NCBI GenBank assembly: GCA_965216695.1 | Contig: OZ244212.1 | Span: forward strand, 1,612,001 to 1,676,000 | From: G965216695 sp965216695 | Lineage (GTDB): Bacteria > Pseudomonadota > Gammaproteobacteria > Pseudomonadales > Azotimanducaceae | Direction: 5' to 3' | DNA: 64,000 nt | In this document: piece after piece, positions 24,449 to 35,796 of the stretch | Layout of the letters: each line of letters starts with the position of its first letter | How positions within the stretch are numbered: position 1 is the first letter of the stretch | Translations under genes and position numbers: made by a program | The notes under the pieces: generated by a model | Seen by the model: only the letters and a program-made list of their open reading frames with translations | What the model was told of the DNA's origin: nothing | The model's database searches: none

Positions 24449-25666
24449 TCAGGTACGATATTCGGCGTTTATCTTCACGTAGTCGTACGACAGGTCGCAG
24501 GTCCACACTTCGTCCACGGCGTCGCCGCGTCCGAGCCGAATACACACGGTGTACTCCGCGCGAGCCATCACGCGCGCCGCGTCCGACTCGCTGTAGCCGT
24601 CAACCATCAGACCGTTCTTTGCCACCGGCACGTTATCCAGAAACAGACTCACGCGGCCTTGATCGAGGTCAGTGATCCCCGCACGCCCGATGGCCATACA
24701 GAATCGACCCCAATTGGCGTCGCCGGCAAAGAGGGCCGTTTTAACGAGCGGCGATTGCGCAACGGTGAATGCAACCTGCGCCGCTTCGGCAGAAGTCTGC
24801 GCTTCTTCGACCCGCACCGTCACCAGCTTGGTTGCGCCCTCGCCATCGCGGACGATAGCCAGCGCGAGGGATTGCGCCACGGCAGCAATGGCCTTGCTCA
24901 CCTCCAAATAGGCGGGCGTACCCACGCGGGCATCGACCCCGGATCGCCCCGTGGCGATCAACACAAACGAATCGTTGGTAGACGTGTCGCCGTCGACGGT
25001 CACGCGATTGAACGACCGCGCCGCAACGTCCCGAACCAGTTGATCGAGATCCGACCGATCGATTGCCGCGTCGCACGCGATGAAGGCGAGCATAGTCGCC
25101 ATATCCGGCCGGATCATTCCGGACCCCTTGGCGATGCCGGTCACGGTGATCGGCAGGTCACCGACATGAGTCGTTTCCGAACAAACCTTTGCTACCGTAT
25201 CCGTTGTCATGATCGCCCGCGCCGCCGCTTCCCACCCTGCGGCGTCGGCAGAATCGATCGCCTGTCGGCACGCATTGACGATCGCGTCTACCGGAAGGCG
25301 TTCGCCGATAACACCGGTGGAAAACGGCAGAATCTGCGCGGCATCGACACCGAGTTGCGTAGCCGCAGCCGCGCATATTCGCTCGGCATCGCGTCGACCC
25401 GGTAACCCGGTCGCCGCATTGGCGTTACCACTGTTGATGATAAGCGCGCGAACCGCATTACCGGCCCGCTCGCGGCACAGCTGAACTGGCGGAGCAGCAA
25501 ATCCGCTTTGCGTGTACACGCCCGATACCGTTGCTCCCGGCTCGAGGCACAGCACCGCAACATCGTCGCGATCGTGACGTTTAATGCCAGCACACGCAGA
25601 CCCCAGCCGAACCCCGGCGACGGGCAACACGCGAGATTCGTGGTGTGGTTCAACAGGCTCAGGCAC
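24449..25666 (-). CDS. argJ: bifunctional ornithine acetyltransferase / N-acetylglutamate synthase
   Basis: Recycles the acetyl group in the cyclic arginine pathway. 405 aa. The proprotein cleaves itself into alpha and beta chains at the Ala-Thr bond in RPDMATMLAF (about residue 188), and the Thr is the catalytic nucleophile. INSGNANAATG near residue 77 and GDANWGRF in the beta chain are family blocks. Start at 25666, only 6 bp after the secA stop, so secA-argJ are co-transcribed, as in several gammaproteobacteria. Convergent with yacG. Confidence 0.96.
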   Translation of the reverse strand: MPEPVEPHHESRVLPVAGVRLGSACAGIKRHDRDDVAVLCLEPGATVSGVYTQSGFAAPPVQLCRERAGNAVRALIINSGNANAATGLPGRRDAERICAAAATQLGVDAAQILPFSTGVIGERLPVDAIVNACRQAIDSADAAGWEAAARAIMTTDTVAKVCSETTHVGDLPITVTGIAKGSGMIRPDMATMLAFIACDAAIDRSDLDQLVRDVAARSFNRVTVDGDTSTNDSFVLIATGRSGVDARVGTPAYLEVSKAIAAVAQSLALAIVRDGEGATKLVTVRVEEAQTSAEAAQVAFTVAQSPLVKTALFAGDANWGRFCMAIGRAGITDLDQGRVSLFLDNVPVAKNGLMVDGYSESDAARVMARAEYTVCIRLGRGDAVDEVWTCDLSYDYVKINAEYRT

Positions 25667-25672
25667 CGCTCG

Positions 25673-28408
<2,736 letters not shown>

Positions 28409-28573
28409 CAAGACGACCCTGGTTGGAACCGAGGCGGCATATTACCTTGATTGCACCCGGCAGCTAAATGCGAGATGCGCGCGGTGTGGATGGAGCGCCG
28501 ACCGGATCACAGTTGCAGGCGCGTAGCGGGTCTAGGAACGCTCTTGGTCGACGTTAATTCTTCTAGAGATTCC

Positions 28574-29470
28574 CTAGCGTGTGAACTTCGCCGGATCCAG
28601 AGTGCGGCCGTTCTTGAGAACCTCAAAATGCACGTGCGGGCCGGTGGATCGACCACTACTGCCCATCGTGCCTACGACCTGACCCTTTTTTACGACTTCG
28701 CCCGCGGCTACGCGAAGTTCGTCATGATGCGCATACCGCGTGGCATACCCATCACCGTGATTGATCTCGACCATCCGCCCATATCCTGAGCGCTTGCCCG
28801 CGTATACGACGACGCCGCTGGCAACCGCAACCACATCAGATCCGGCTTTACCCGCGAAATCGACACCGGCGTGCCAGCCTTCGTTGCCGGTGATCGGGTC
28901 GACCCGTTTACCGTACCCGGACGACAGCCAGCCCCAGGTAATCGGCCGTCGATTCAGAACGAGACCGCGCCGGTATTCCCGGTCCGTGAGCACCGCTTCG
29001 AGCACCTCCAACTGTTGTTCGCGACCGCGCAGCGACCAAGCCAGTTCATCGACGTCTGCCCGAAGCTCCCGCCACTGCATGGGCTCTGCGGATCCCGAAA
29101 GCGGTCCACCCTGAGCCGGAGGGCGACCGAAACTGAATTCTTCCGCATCCAAGTCCGCAACTTCCACAACGCGGCTACCCAGCGCTTCCATTCGCAGCAG
29201 GCGGGCTTGCATCTCCGAGAGCTGCCGGCCTACGGCGGACGATTCGGCTTCCCGATTGGCCTCGAGCTCGTCAATTCGTGCCGAGCGCTCGTTCAGCTGC
29301 ATCCGCAACTCCGCCACCGTCTCGGATTCGGACCGCCAGTCAATCAGCATCGCAGCAACCAGTGCCGTACCGAGCGTTCCGGCAAGAAGCACCGCGGCAA
29401 CGACGCCCACGGTTCGTACCTGCAGCTCTACCGGCGGGCGGCTACTGCTGGCTACCCAGATCAATTTCAC
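28574..29470 (-). CDS. M23 (LytM) family murein endopeptidase
   Basis: 298 aa. One N-terminal membrane anchor (about 20-43), a coiled coil (about 50-100), and a C-terminal LytM domain. The zinc ligands are His and Asp in HAGVDFAGKAG (about 206-210) and the HVHFEVL motif near the C-terminus, so the enzyme should be active in cutting peptidoglycan cross-links in the periplasm. It lies between dciA and secA, a conserved place in many gammaproteobacteria. The start at 29470 is a plain choice. It may be an elongation-type space-maker hydrolase. Confidence 0.92.
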   Translation of the reverse strand: MKLIWVASSSRPPVELQVRTVGVVAAVLLAGTLGTALVAAMLIDWRSESETVAELRMQLNERSARIDELEANREAESSAVGRQLSEMQARLLRMEALGSRVVEVADLDAEEFSFGRPPAQGGPLSGSAEPMQWRELRADVDELAWSLRGREQQLEVLEAVLTDREYRRGLVLNRRPITWGWLSSGYGKRVDPITGNEGWHAGVDFAGKAGSDVVAVASGVVVYAGKRSGYGRMVEINHGDGYATRYAHHDELRVAAGEVVKKGQVVGTMGSSGRSTGPHVHFEVLKNGRTLDPAKFTR

Positions 29471-29772
29471 GTTCGCAGTTCCTCTCTCCGTGAACGACGT
29501 TGCACCGTCACGGTCCTTTCGCCTACCTACTTCTATATGGGCTTATCTATATAGGCTTATCTATATAGGCTTGTATTTTTCTACCGGTTCCCGTTCTACG
29601 GATTCTTGTCCGGTTATGGCTTCTGTTATTTACTTCTTCTGGCTCTCGCTGTTGCCCAGATCGTTCACGGCAAATTACTGCCACTGCGCGTTTACGCGCA
29701 GACAACGATCGGTCGAGAAAGATTTGTCAGTGTCGCACTCCCAGTAACGCCAATTATGACACAATCCAACAC
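29471..29772. other. divergent promoter region of the M23 peptidase and dciA, with 14-bp tandem repeat
   Basis: This 302-bp gap has no gene. It is more A+T-rich than its surroundings. Two exact copies of ggcttatctatata at 29540-29553 and 29554-29567, plus a partial third, supply several TATA-like hexamers. Promoters for both divergent genes should lie here; I cannot fix them. Confidence 0.6.
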
Positions 29773-30099
29773 ATGCCCAAACACCGTATCAGCGAGCTGC
29801 TGAAACCAGACGCGCAGCGTCATTCGGCGCTGAAACGTCTGCTGAACTTGGCAGATGAACAGCGGGAAGCCACCGCAACGCTACGGGCCCTTCTACCGAC
29901 GACGCTCGCAAACGAGTGTCGCGTTACCCAATATCGGGCACGCCGCCTGCACGTGCGATGTGCAAACGCCGCAACCGCTACGCGTTTGCGATTCATGCGG
30001 ATGAATCTCGTACGTGAGCTGCGCAGACTGAGTCGTTACGCCTCCCTGGAGGATATCCAGATTGCCGTTTCGCCGTTGGACATAGATCACGAAACGTGA
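29773..30099 (+). CDS. dciA: DUF721 / DciA-like DnaB helicase loader
   Basis: 108 aa. DciA proteins load the replicative helicase DnaB in bacteria lacking DnaC. The N-terminal part has the typical LKRLLNLADEQREATATLRALLP and the KH-like fold region contains LHVRCANAATATRLRFMRMNLVRELRR. ATG 29773. Located beside the M23 peptidase and secA, as DUF721 genes often are in Pseudomonas-like genomes. Function is from the family. Confidence 0.85.
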   Translation: MPKHRISELLKPDAQRHSALKRLLNLADEQREATATLRALLPTTLANECRVTQYRARRLHVRCANAATATRLRFMRMNLVRELRRLSRYASLEDIQIAVSPLDIDHET

Positions 30100-30140
30100 C
30101 CAATTCGCAACCGCTGGTGTGAATTTATGCGGGAGAGGCT

Positions 30141-31034
30141 TTAGGCGGGTTCCAGCTGATCGGCGCGTTCGTCAACACTGACGAGTTCGAAACTCCCGGG
30201 TGTATCGAGTAGCTTGCGAATCACCCGATTGTTCAGCGTGTGGCCGGATTTGAAGCCCCGAAACTCGCCGAGAAGCGGATGGCCCAGCAAGCCGAGATCG
30301 CCGATCGCGTCCAGAATTTTGTGCTTGGCGAACTCGTCCACCGACCTCAGGCCGTCCTGATTCAGAATCTCCGAGTCACCGAGCACCACGGCATTGTGCA
30401 GCCCGCCGCCCTTCAGCTGATCCTGAGAACGCAGCGCTTCGTAATCCGACAGAAAGCCGAACGTCCGAGCCCGGCTGACTTCCTTCACGAAAGACGTCGG
30501 TGACACAACGACAGACGCCGTCGTGACGCTGCGGTTCAATACCGGATGGTCGTATTCCAGCGTGTAACTCACGCGGAACTGATCACCAGGAAGAATGGCC
30601 GCCGTCGCGTCATCATCAGAGGCTTCCACCACCGACAACACTCTAAGAAAGCGCCGGGGTGCTGTTTGCTCAACGATTCCGGCCGATTGCAACAGAAATA
30701 CGAACGGTGCAGCACTGCCATCCATGATCGGCAGTTCCGGGGCATCCAGCGCCACCCGCACGTTGTCTATGCCAAGGCCTACCAGCGCGGACAGCAGGTG
30801 CTCGACCGTCGACACTTCAAACCCGTCACGGCAAAGCCCCGTGGCCCAACGCGTGCGGTTTACGAATTGCGGCTGCGCCGGAATCTCGACATCGCGTAAA
30901 CCATCCGTTCGGACGAAGACGATGCCAGAGTCAACTTCTCCCGGTTGCAGTTGCACCAGCACGCTGCAACCGGAGTGCAGGCCAACACCGGTAACCTTGA
31001 TCGAGTTCGCAATCGTGCGTTGTCGTAGCGTCAT
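30141..31034 (-). CDS. lpxC: UDP-3-O-acyl-N-acetylglucosamine deacetylase
   Basis: Committed step of lipid A synthesis, zinc-dependent. 297 aa. Zinc and catalytic residues lie in STVEHLLSALVGLGIDN (His) and KHKILDAIGDLGLLGHPL (His, Asp), with the Lys/His pair typical of LpxC. The ATG at 31034 (MTLRQRTIANSIKVTGVGLH) aligns with the family; the upstream start at 31067 is rejected. It ends the dcw run, 161 bp after ftsZ, with a strong hairpin between them. Confidence 0.97.
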   Translation of the reverse strand: MTLRQRTIANSIKVTGVGLHSGCSVLVQLQPGEVDSGIVFVRTDGLRDVEIPAQPQFVNRTRWATGLCRDGFEVSTVEHLLSALVGLGIDNVRVALDAPELPIMDGSAAPFVFLLQSAGIVEQTAPRRFLRVLSVVEASDDDATAAILPGDQFRVSYTLEYDHPVLNRSVTTASVVVSPTSFVKEVSRARTFGFLSDYEALRSQDQLKGGGLHNAVVLGDSEILNQDGLRSVDEFAKHKILDAIGDLGLLGHPLLGEFRGFKSGHTLNNRVIRKLLDTPGSFELVSVDERADQLEPA

Positions 31035-31149
31035 CGGAACCGTCTGACAAGCAAAGTCGGCGGGCATGCTAGCAACGCACCACTCCGCAAACTACAACGC
31101 ATGCAACGTAATTGTGTTTCGATCTGTTTCAGTCCTCAGCAGATTGAGC

Positions 31150-31185
31150 GGGTGTGATGCGTGCCCGTCGACACGCGTCACACCC
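31150..31185 (-). other. strong hairpin between ftsZ and lpxC
   Basis: Fourteen-bp inverted repeat (gggtgtgatgcgtg / cacgcgtcacaccc, one mismatch) with an 8-nt loop, 10 bp past the ftsZ stop. No T tract follows, so it may be an attenuator, an mRNA 3'-end stabiliser or a processing site rather than a full terminator. Confidence 0.7.
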
Positions 31186-31195
31186 GGGCCGGCCT

Positions 31196-32353
31196 TCATT
31201 CCGCCTGGCGTCGCAGAAACGCCGGGATGTCCAGATACTCCAGTTCATCCTTCGGACGTGATTCCGGCCGCAGATCCTCCGCGAGGTTATCCTGCGCCTG
31301 AATTGCCGCCTGGCGCGCAAACGCCGGTTTGTCCAGCTTGTCGTAGTCTGGCTGCACGGCTCCACGCTGAACCGCCCGGTGGTCCACGACGTTGGGACGA
31401 CCGGTATCCCCAAGGCCAGTGGCAACCACTGTCACTTTGAGTTCGTCACCAATATCGGGGTCGATGACGGTCCCCACAACGACCGTGGCCGAATCCGACG
31501 CAAACTCGTCGACGATGTTGCCCACATCCGTGAATTCACCAATGTTCAGCTCCGGACCTGCGGTAACGTTCACCAGAATGCCGCGCGCGCCGTGCAGGTC
31601 CACGTCCTCGAGAAGCGGGCTGCGTATGGCCGCTTCAGCCGCGTCGCGCGCCCGGTTCTCCCCAGACGCCTGACCCGTTCCCATCATCGCCATGCCCATT
31701 TCGGACATCACGGTGCGAACGTCGGCAAAGTCCACGTTGATCATGCCGGGGCGAATGATCAGATCCGCAATGCCCTGAACGGCACCGAGAAGCACGTCGT
31801 TGGCGGCAGCAAAGGCATCGAGCATGCTCGTCCGCTCACCCAGCACCGCGAGAAGTTTCTCGTTGGGGATCGTGATCAGCGAATCGACGTTCTCCGCCAG
31901 TTCCTGCAGCCCCTGGTCTGCGATATCCGTGCGCTTTTCGAACGCGAAAGGTCGCGTCACTACCGCCACCGTCAGGATATCCAGTTCCTTGGCGACGTCC
32001 GCCACGATCGGCGCGCCGCCGGTTCCGGTGCCGCCGCCCATGCCAGCGGTGATGAACACCATGTCTGCACCCGACAGCACTTCCGCGATGCGATCCCGGT
32101 CTTCCAGTGCGGCCTGACGGCCGATGTCCGGGTTGGCACCGGCGCCAAGTCCTTTGGTTATTTCGCTTCCGAGTTGCAGCACAGTCTTCGCCTGAATGTG
32201 CTTCAGGGCCTGAGCGTCCGTGTTCGCGGCGATGAAATCGACGCCATCCACCGCGCGTTCAACCATGTGTTGAACGGCGTTGCCGCCCCCGCCCCCAACA
32301 CCGATCACTTTGATTACCGCGCTCTGGGGCGCGTTGTCGACCAGTTCAAACAT
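31196..32353 (-). CDS. ftsZ: cell division GTPase FtsZ
   Basis: Tubulin-like protein that forms the division ring. 385 aa. The GTP-binding signature GGGTGTGAAP is at about residues 106-115, GVGGGGGNAVQHMV lies near the N-terminus, and the C-terminal anchor peptide YLDIPAFLRRQ, which binds FtsA and ZipA, ends the protein. ATG 32353 is 16 bp after the ftsA stop. Followed by the hairpin and lpxC. Confidence 0.98.
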   Translation of the reverse strand: MFELVDNAPQSAVIKVIGVGGGGGNAVQHMVERAVDGVDFIAANTDAQALKHIQAKTVLQLGSEITKGLGAGANPDIGRQAALEDRDRIAEVLSGADMVFITAGMGGGTGTGGAPIVADVAKELDILTVAVVTRPFAFEKRTDIADQGLQELAENVDSLITIPNEKLLAVLGERTSMLDAFAAANDVLLGAVQGIADLIIRPGMINVDFADVRTVMSEMGMAMMGTGQASGENRARDAAEAAIRSPLLEDVDLHGARGILVNVTAGPELNIGEFTDVGNIVDEFASDSATVVVGTVIDPDIGDELKVTVVATGLGDTGRPNVVDHRAVQRGAVQPDYDKLDKPAFARQAAIQAQDNLAEDLRPESRPKDELEYLDIPAFLRRQAE

Positions 32354-32369
32354 ATACGTCTCCTACGTA

Positions 32370-33596
32370 TCAGAAGTTGTCGTTCAACCATTTGCGTATG
32401 CGGGACATTGCGCCGCCGCGTCCACCTCGACGGTGCGCCGCCAGCTCCTCCCGTTCCCTGCCGTAGCGCAACAGTCCCACACCCGTTGCGTATACGGGAT
32501 TCCTGATGATGTCCTTGAGACCGGCCACGCTACGCGGCGCACCCAGGCTCACGGGCATCTGGAATATCTCTTCGGCCAGTTCAATCAGACCATCCATCTT
32601 CGCGGCGCCCCCGGTCATAACCACACCGGCCGCCACCATGTCTTCGAAACCGCTTCGACGAAGCTCCGCGAGAATGAGCGTGAACAGTTCGTCGTACCGC
32701 GGCTCAACCACCTCCGCAATCATCTGCATGGACACTTCGCGAGGAGGCTTTTCACCGACTCCCGGCACTTCCACCAGCGCTTCGGGGTTCGCGAGTCGCG
32801 TGAGCGCGCACGCATGCTTGAGTTTGATATCCTCCGCGTTCTGCGCCGGCGTCCGGAGCGCCATTGCGAGATCGTTGGTTACCTGATCTCCCGCAATTGG
32901 GATCACTGCGGTATGACGGATGGCTCCATCGGTAAAAATCGCGATGTCGGTCGTGCCGCCACCTATGTCCACCAGACACACACCCAGATCACGTTCGTCA
33001 TCGCTCAACACGGAGTAGCTGGACGCAAGTTGCTCCAGCATGATGTCCCGAACCGCAAGGCCGCAGCGTTCTATGCACTTCTCGATGTTCAGAGCTGCGT
33101 TGGCTGCACAGGTAACCAGATGTACCTTCGCTTCCAGCCGCACGCCGGACATGCCTAGCGGTTCCTTGACCCCCTCCTGCGCGTCGATCACGTACTCCTG
33201 AGGCAGAATGTGCAGTATTTTCTGATCCGCCGGGATCGCCATTGCCTGCGCCGCGTCAATCACGCGATCGACGTCCTGGGGCGCAACTTCCGAATCGCGG
33301 ATGGCAACGATACCGTGCGAATTGAAAGATCGGATGTGCGCGCCCGCAATGCCCGCGTACACCGTATCGATCGAGCATCCGGCCATCAGTTCCGCTTCTT
33401 CCACGGCCCGCTGAATCGACTGAACGGTCGACTCGATATCGACCACAACGCCTTTCTTCAAACCTCGCGACGGATGCGTCCCTAAACCTACGATTTCCAG
33501 ATCACCGCCTTCCTTAACTTCGCCGACAATCGCCGCCACTTTGCTCGTTCCGATGTCGAGCCCTACGATCCTTCCCGTTGTCGAACTATTGGCCAT
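32370..33596 (-). CDS. ftsA: cell division protein FtsA
   Basis: Actin-like protein that ties FtsZ to the membrane and recruits later divisome proteins. 408 aa. Nucleotide-binding blocks are IVGLDIGTSKVAAIVGE at the N-terminus and LVDIGGGTTDIAIF at about residue 205. The C-terminal amphipathic membrane-targeting helix is SRIRKWLNDNF. ATG 33596 has GGAGG inside the ftsQ 3' end; the in-frame extension to 33674 is rejected because it lies inside ftsQ and is not family-like. Confidence 0.97.
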   Translation of the reverse strand: MANSSTTGRIVGLDIGTSKVAAIVGEVKEGGDLEIVGLGTHPSRGLKKGVVVDIESTVQSIQRAVEEAELMAGCSIDTVYAGIAGAHIRSFNSHGIVAIRDSEVAPQDVDRVIDAAQAMAIPADQKILHILPQEYVIDAQEGVKEPLGMSGVRLEAKVHLVTCAANAALNIEKCIERCGLAVRDIMLEQLASSYSVLSDDERDLGVCLVDIGGGTTDIAIFTDGAIRHTAVIPIAGDQVTNDLAMALRTPAQNAEDIKLKHACALTRLANPEALVEVPGVGEKPPREVSMQMIAEVVEPRYDELFTLILAELRRSGFEDMVAAGVVMTGGAAKMDGLIELAEEIFQMPVSLGAPRSVAGLKDIIRNPVYATGVGLLRYGREREELAAHRRGGRGGAMSRIRKWLNDNF

Positions 33597-33601
33597 AGGA
33601 C

Positions 33602-34375
33602 TCAATCCTCCGACCGGCCGAACGAACGGGTAGCGTGATCGGCGGGCGCATCCGCCACGAGTGATGCCCGCCATTTCACGGCGACCGCGTTCCGGTACCG
33701 CATGTCGATGTACTCGGCGCGCCGGCCGCTCGAAACGAGGCGTGGATAACTGCGCGCAAACTCTCGCACGCGGCTTTCCATTCCGCTTCGCCCGAGGTAC
33801 ACAACGAGTCCATCACGCAGCGTAAGCGTCCACTGGCCCAGCTCGTCTTCAACGAGCGAGTCAATCGCTAGGCCTGCCTCGGCCAACGCCTGCGTCATAC
33901 GTTGATAAAGCTCCAACACCGCGCCGGGCGATGTCTGCGGACTGAAGAGTCCAGGCAGCCTGACGTCCTGCGCTGCTACCGGCACTAACCGACCGCTTCC
34001 CGTGAGCAGGTGCCCGTCGCCCCAGGCGGCAACTGTGCTCTCCTTGTCCACGCGCACAATCAACGTGGAAGGCCAAACCCGCCGCAGGCTCACCGCCGCC
34101 GGCCAGCCGAGCGACAGAATGCGCTCCCGGACACCCTGAAGATCGAGGCTCAACAGGCGTTCCGACTCGAGTCCTCGAAGTACCGCCGCTACCTGAGCGC
34201 GATGCGTGGTGTCGAGCGCACCTTCGACCACAACGTCGCTAACCAAGCGATCGGCCGACGAAAAGGCGAACAACGCTGCCGTGAACGCGAGCGTTGCCAG
34301 TAGCGCCAATCCCACGCGGTTCGCAAACCGGCGGAACACCATGCGCTTGGAAGACACTGACTCGCCCCGGGTCAT
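33602..34375 (-). CDS. ftsQ: cell division protein FtsQ
   Basis: Bitopic divisome protein that binds FtsL/FtsB. 257 aa with a short cytoplasmic tail, a membrane helix at about residues 20-41, then a POTRA domain beginning with DVVVEGALDTTHRAQVAAVL and the beta domain (LRRVWPSTLIVRVDK). The ATG overlaps the murC stop (ATGA), so it is translationally coupled. ddl and murB, which usually separate murC from ftsQ, are absent. Confidence 0.94.
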   Translation of the reverse strand: MTRGESVSSKRMVFRRFANRVGLALLATLAFTAALFAFSSADRLVSDVVVEGALDTTHRAQVAAVLRGLESERLLSLDLQGVRERILSLGWPAAVSLRRVWPSTLIVRVDKESTVAAWGDGHLLTGSGRLVPVAAQDVRLPGLFSPQTSPGAVLELYQRMTQALAEAGLAIDSLVEDELGQWTLTLRDGLVVYLGRSGMESRVREFARSYPRLVSSGRRAEYIDMRYRNAVAVKWRASLVADAPADHATRSFGRSED

Positions 34376-35796
34376 TGCGCACCCCGCACCGCGGCTGAAA
34401 ACTGACCGATGTTCCCGGCTCCCTGAACGATCAGCACATCACCGTCTTCGAGGGAATTGCTGAACACCGCAAGCAGTTCGTCTGCCGACTCCACAAAGAC
34501 CGGATTCAACTCGCCCCGTTGACGGATGCCCTGACACAGACTCTTACCGTCGGCGCCCGGTATCGGTTCTTCGCCCGCGCTGTAAACATCAACGACGAAC
34601 AATGCGTCGACGCCAGACAGCACCCGAGTAAAGTCGTCGTAGAGGTCCCGCGTACGGCTGTACCGGTGAGGCTGATACGCCATCACCAGGCGACGATCTG
34701 GCCAAAGTGTGCGCGCGGTGTCGATCACGCTCTGCACCTCGGTAGGATGGTGCCCATAATCGTCCACGAGCGTTACGCTGCGACCATCGACGTTCAAGGC
34801 ATCGTTCACCTGAAACCGACGATCCACGCCATGAAAGTCGCGCAACGCCGCGACGATACTCCCGTCATCCACACCTTCGTCGGTCGCGACGGCGATAGCG
34901 GCCAGCGCGTTCAGTACGTTGTGACGTCCGGGAATACCGAGTTCCACATCCAGAACCGCGTGAGGTTGCGGCCTGATCGCGCGGAACGTCCAGCGCAGAC
35001 CATCGCTGCGCACTGCGTCTGCTCGATAGTCGGCGTCCTCGGCGAAGCCGTACGTGACCAAAGGCCGGGACACGTCATCGAGTATGTCGCGGACGTTCGC
35101 GTCGTCGATGCAAAGAACCGCCGATCCGTAGAATGGAAGTCGGTGCAGAAATTCAACGAACGTGCCACGCAGTTTCGCGTAATCATGCGAGTACGTCGCC
35201 ATGTGATCCTGGTCGATGTTGGTTACCACGGCGAGCATCGGCTGCAGGTGCAGGAACGAGGCGTCACTTTCATCGGCCTCCACCACAATGAATCGACCAC
35301 TGCCGAGCCGTGCGTTAGTACGCGTTCGGTTCAACAGACCACCGATCACATACGTGGGATCCAACCCCGCCTCATCGAAAATGGCTGTCACCAGACTCGT
35401 CGTGGTGGTTTTACCATGCGTACCCGCGATCGCAATGCCGTGGCGATATCGCATCAGCTCACCGAGCATCTCCGCGCGCGGAACCACCGGCACGCGCTGT
35501 TCGTGGGCGGCAACCACTTCCGGGTTGTCGTCCGGCACTGCGCTGGACACGACGATTACGTCAGCATTGCGTATCGCGTCCCGCGTGTGGCCTACATGTA
35601 CAGACGCACCCAACCGATCGAGCCGGTGCGTGATATCGGAGGCATGCAGGTCGGTCCCGGATATCTCGTAACCCTGGTTCAACAGAACTTCAGCAATACC
35701 GGACATACCGGCACCACCGATCCCGACGAAATGAATACGCCGCACCCGCCCCATTTCAGGCACGCGATACTCGACACCTCCACGTGCACTACTCAT
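34372..35796 (-). CDS. murC: UDP-N-acetylmuramate--L-alanine ligase
   Basis: Adds the first amino acid to UDP-MurNAc. 474 aa. An N-terminal Rossmann part HFVGIGGAGMSGIAEVL, P-loop GTHGKTTTTSLV at about residues 119-130, and the C-terminal ligase domain with DDYGHHPTEV. ATG 35796 lies 8 bp inside the ftsW 3' end. murG is missing from the usual ftsW-murG-murC order. Confidence 0.97.
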   Translation of the reverse strand: MSSARGGVEYRVPEMGRVRRIHFVGIGGAGMSGIAEVLLNQGYEISGTDLHASDITHRLDRLGASVHVGHTRDAIRNADVIVVSSAVPDDNPEVVAAHEQRVPVVPRAEMLGELMRYRHGIAIAGTHGKTTTTSLVTAIFDEAGLDPTYVIGGLLNRTRTNARLGSGRFIVVEADESDASFLHLQPMLAVVTNIDQDHMATYSHDYAKLRGTFVEFLHRLPFYGSAVLCIDDANVRDILDDVSRPLVTYGFAEDADYRADAVRSDGLRWTFRAIRPQPHAVLDVELGIPGRHNVLNALAAIAVATDEGVDDGSIVAALRDFHGVDRRFQVNDALNVDGRSVTLVDDYGHHPTEVQSVIDTARTLWPDRRLVMAYQPHRYSRTRDLYDDFTRVLSGVDALFVVDVYSAGEEPIPGADGKSLCQGIRQRGELNPVFVESADELLAVFSNSLEDGDVLIVQGAGNIGQFSAAVRGAQ

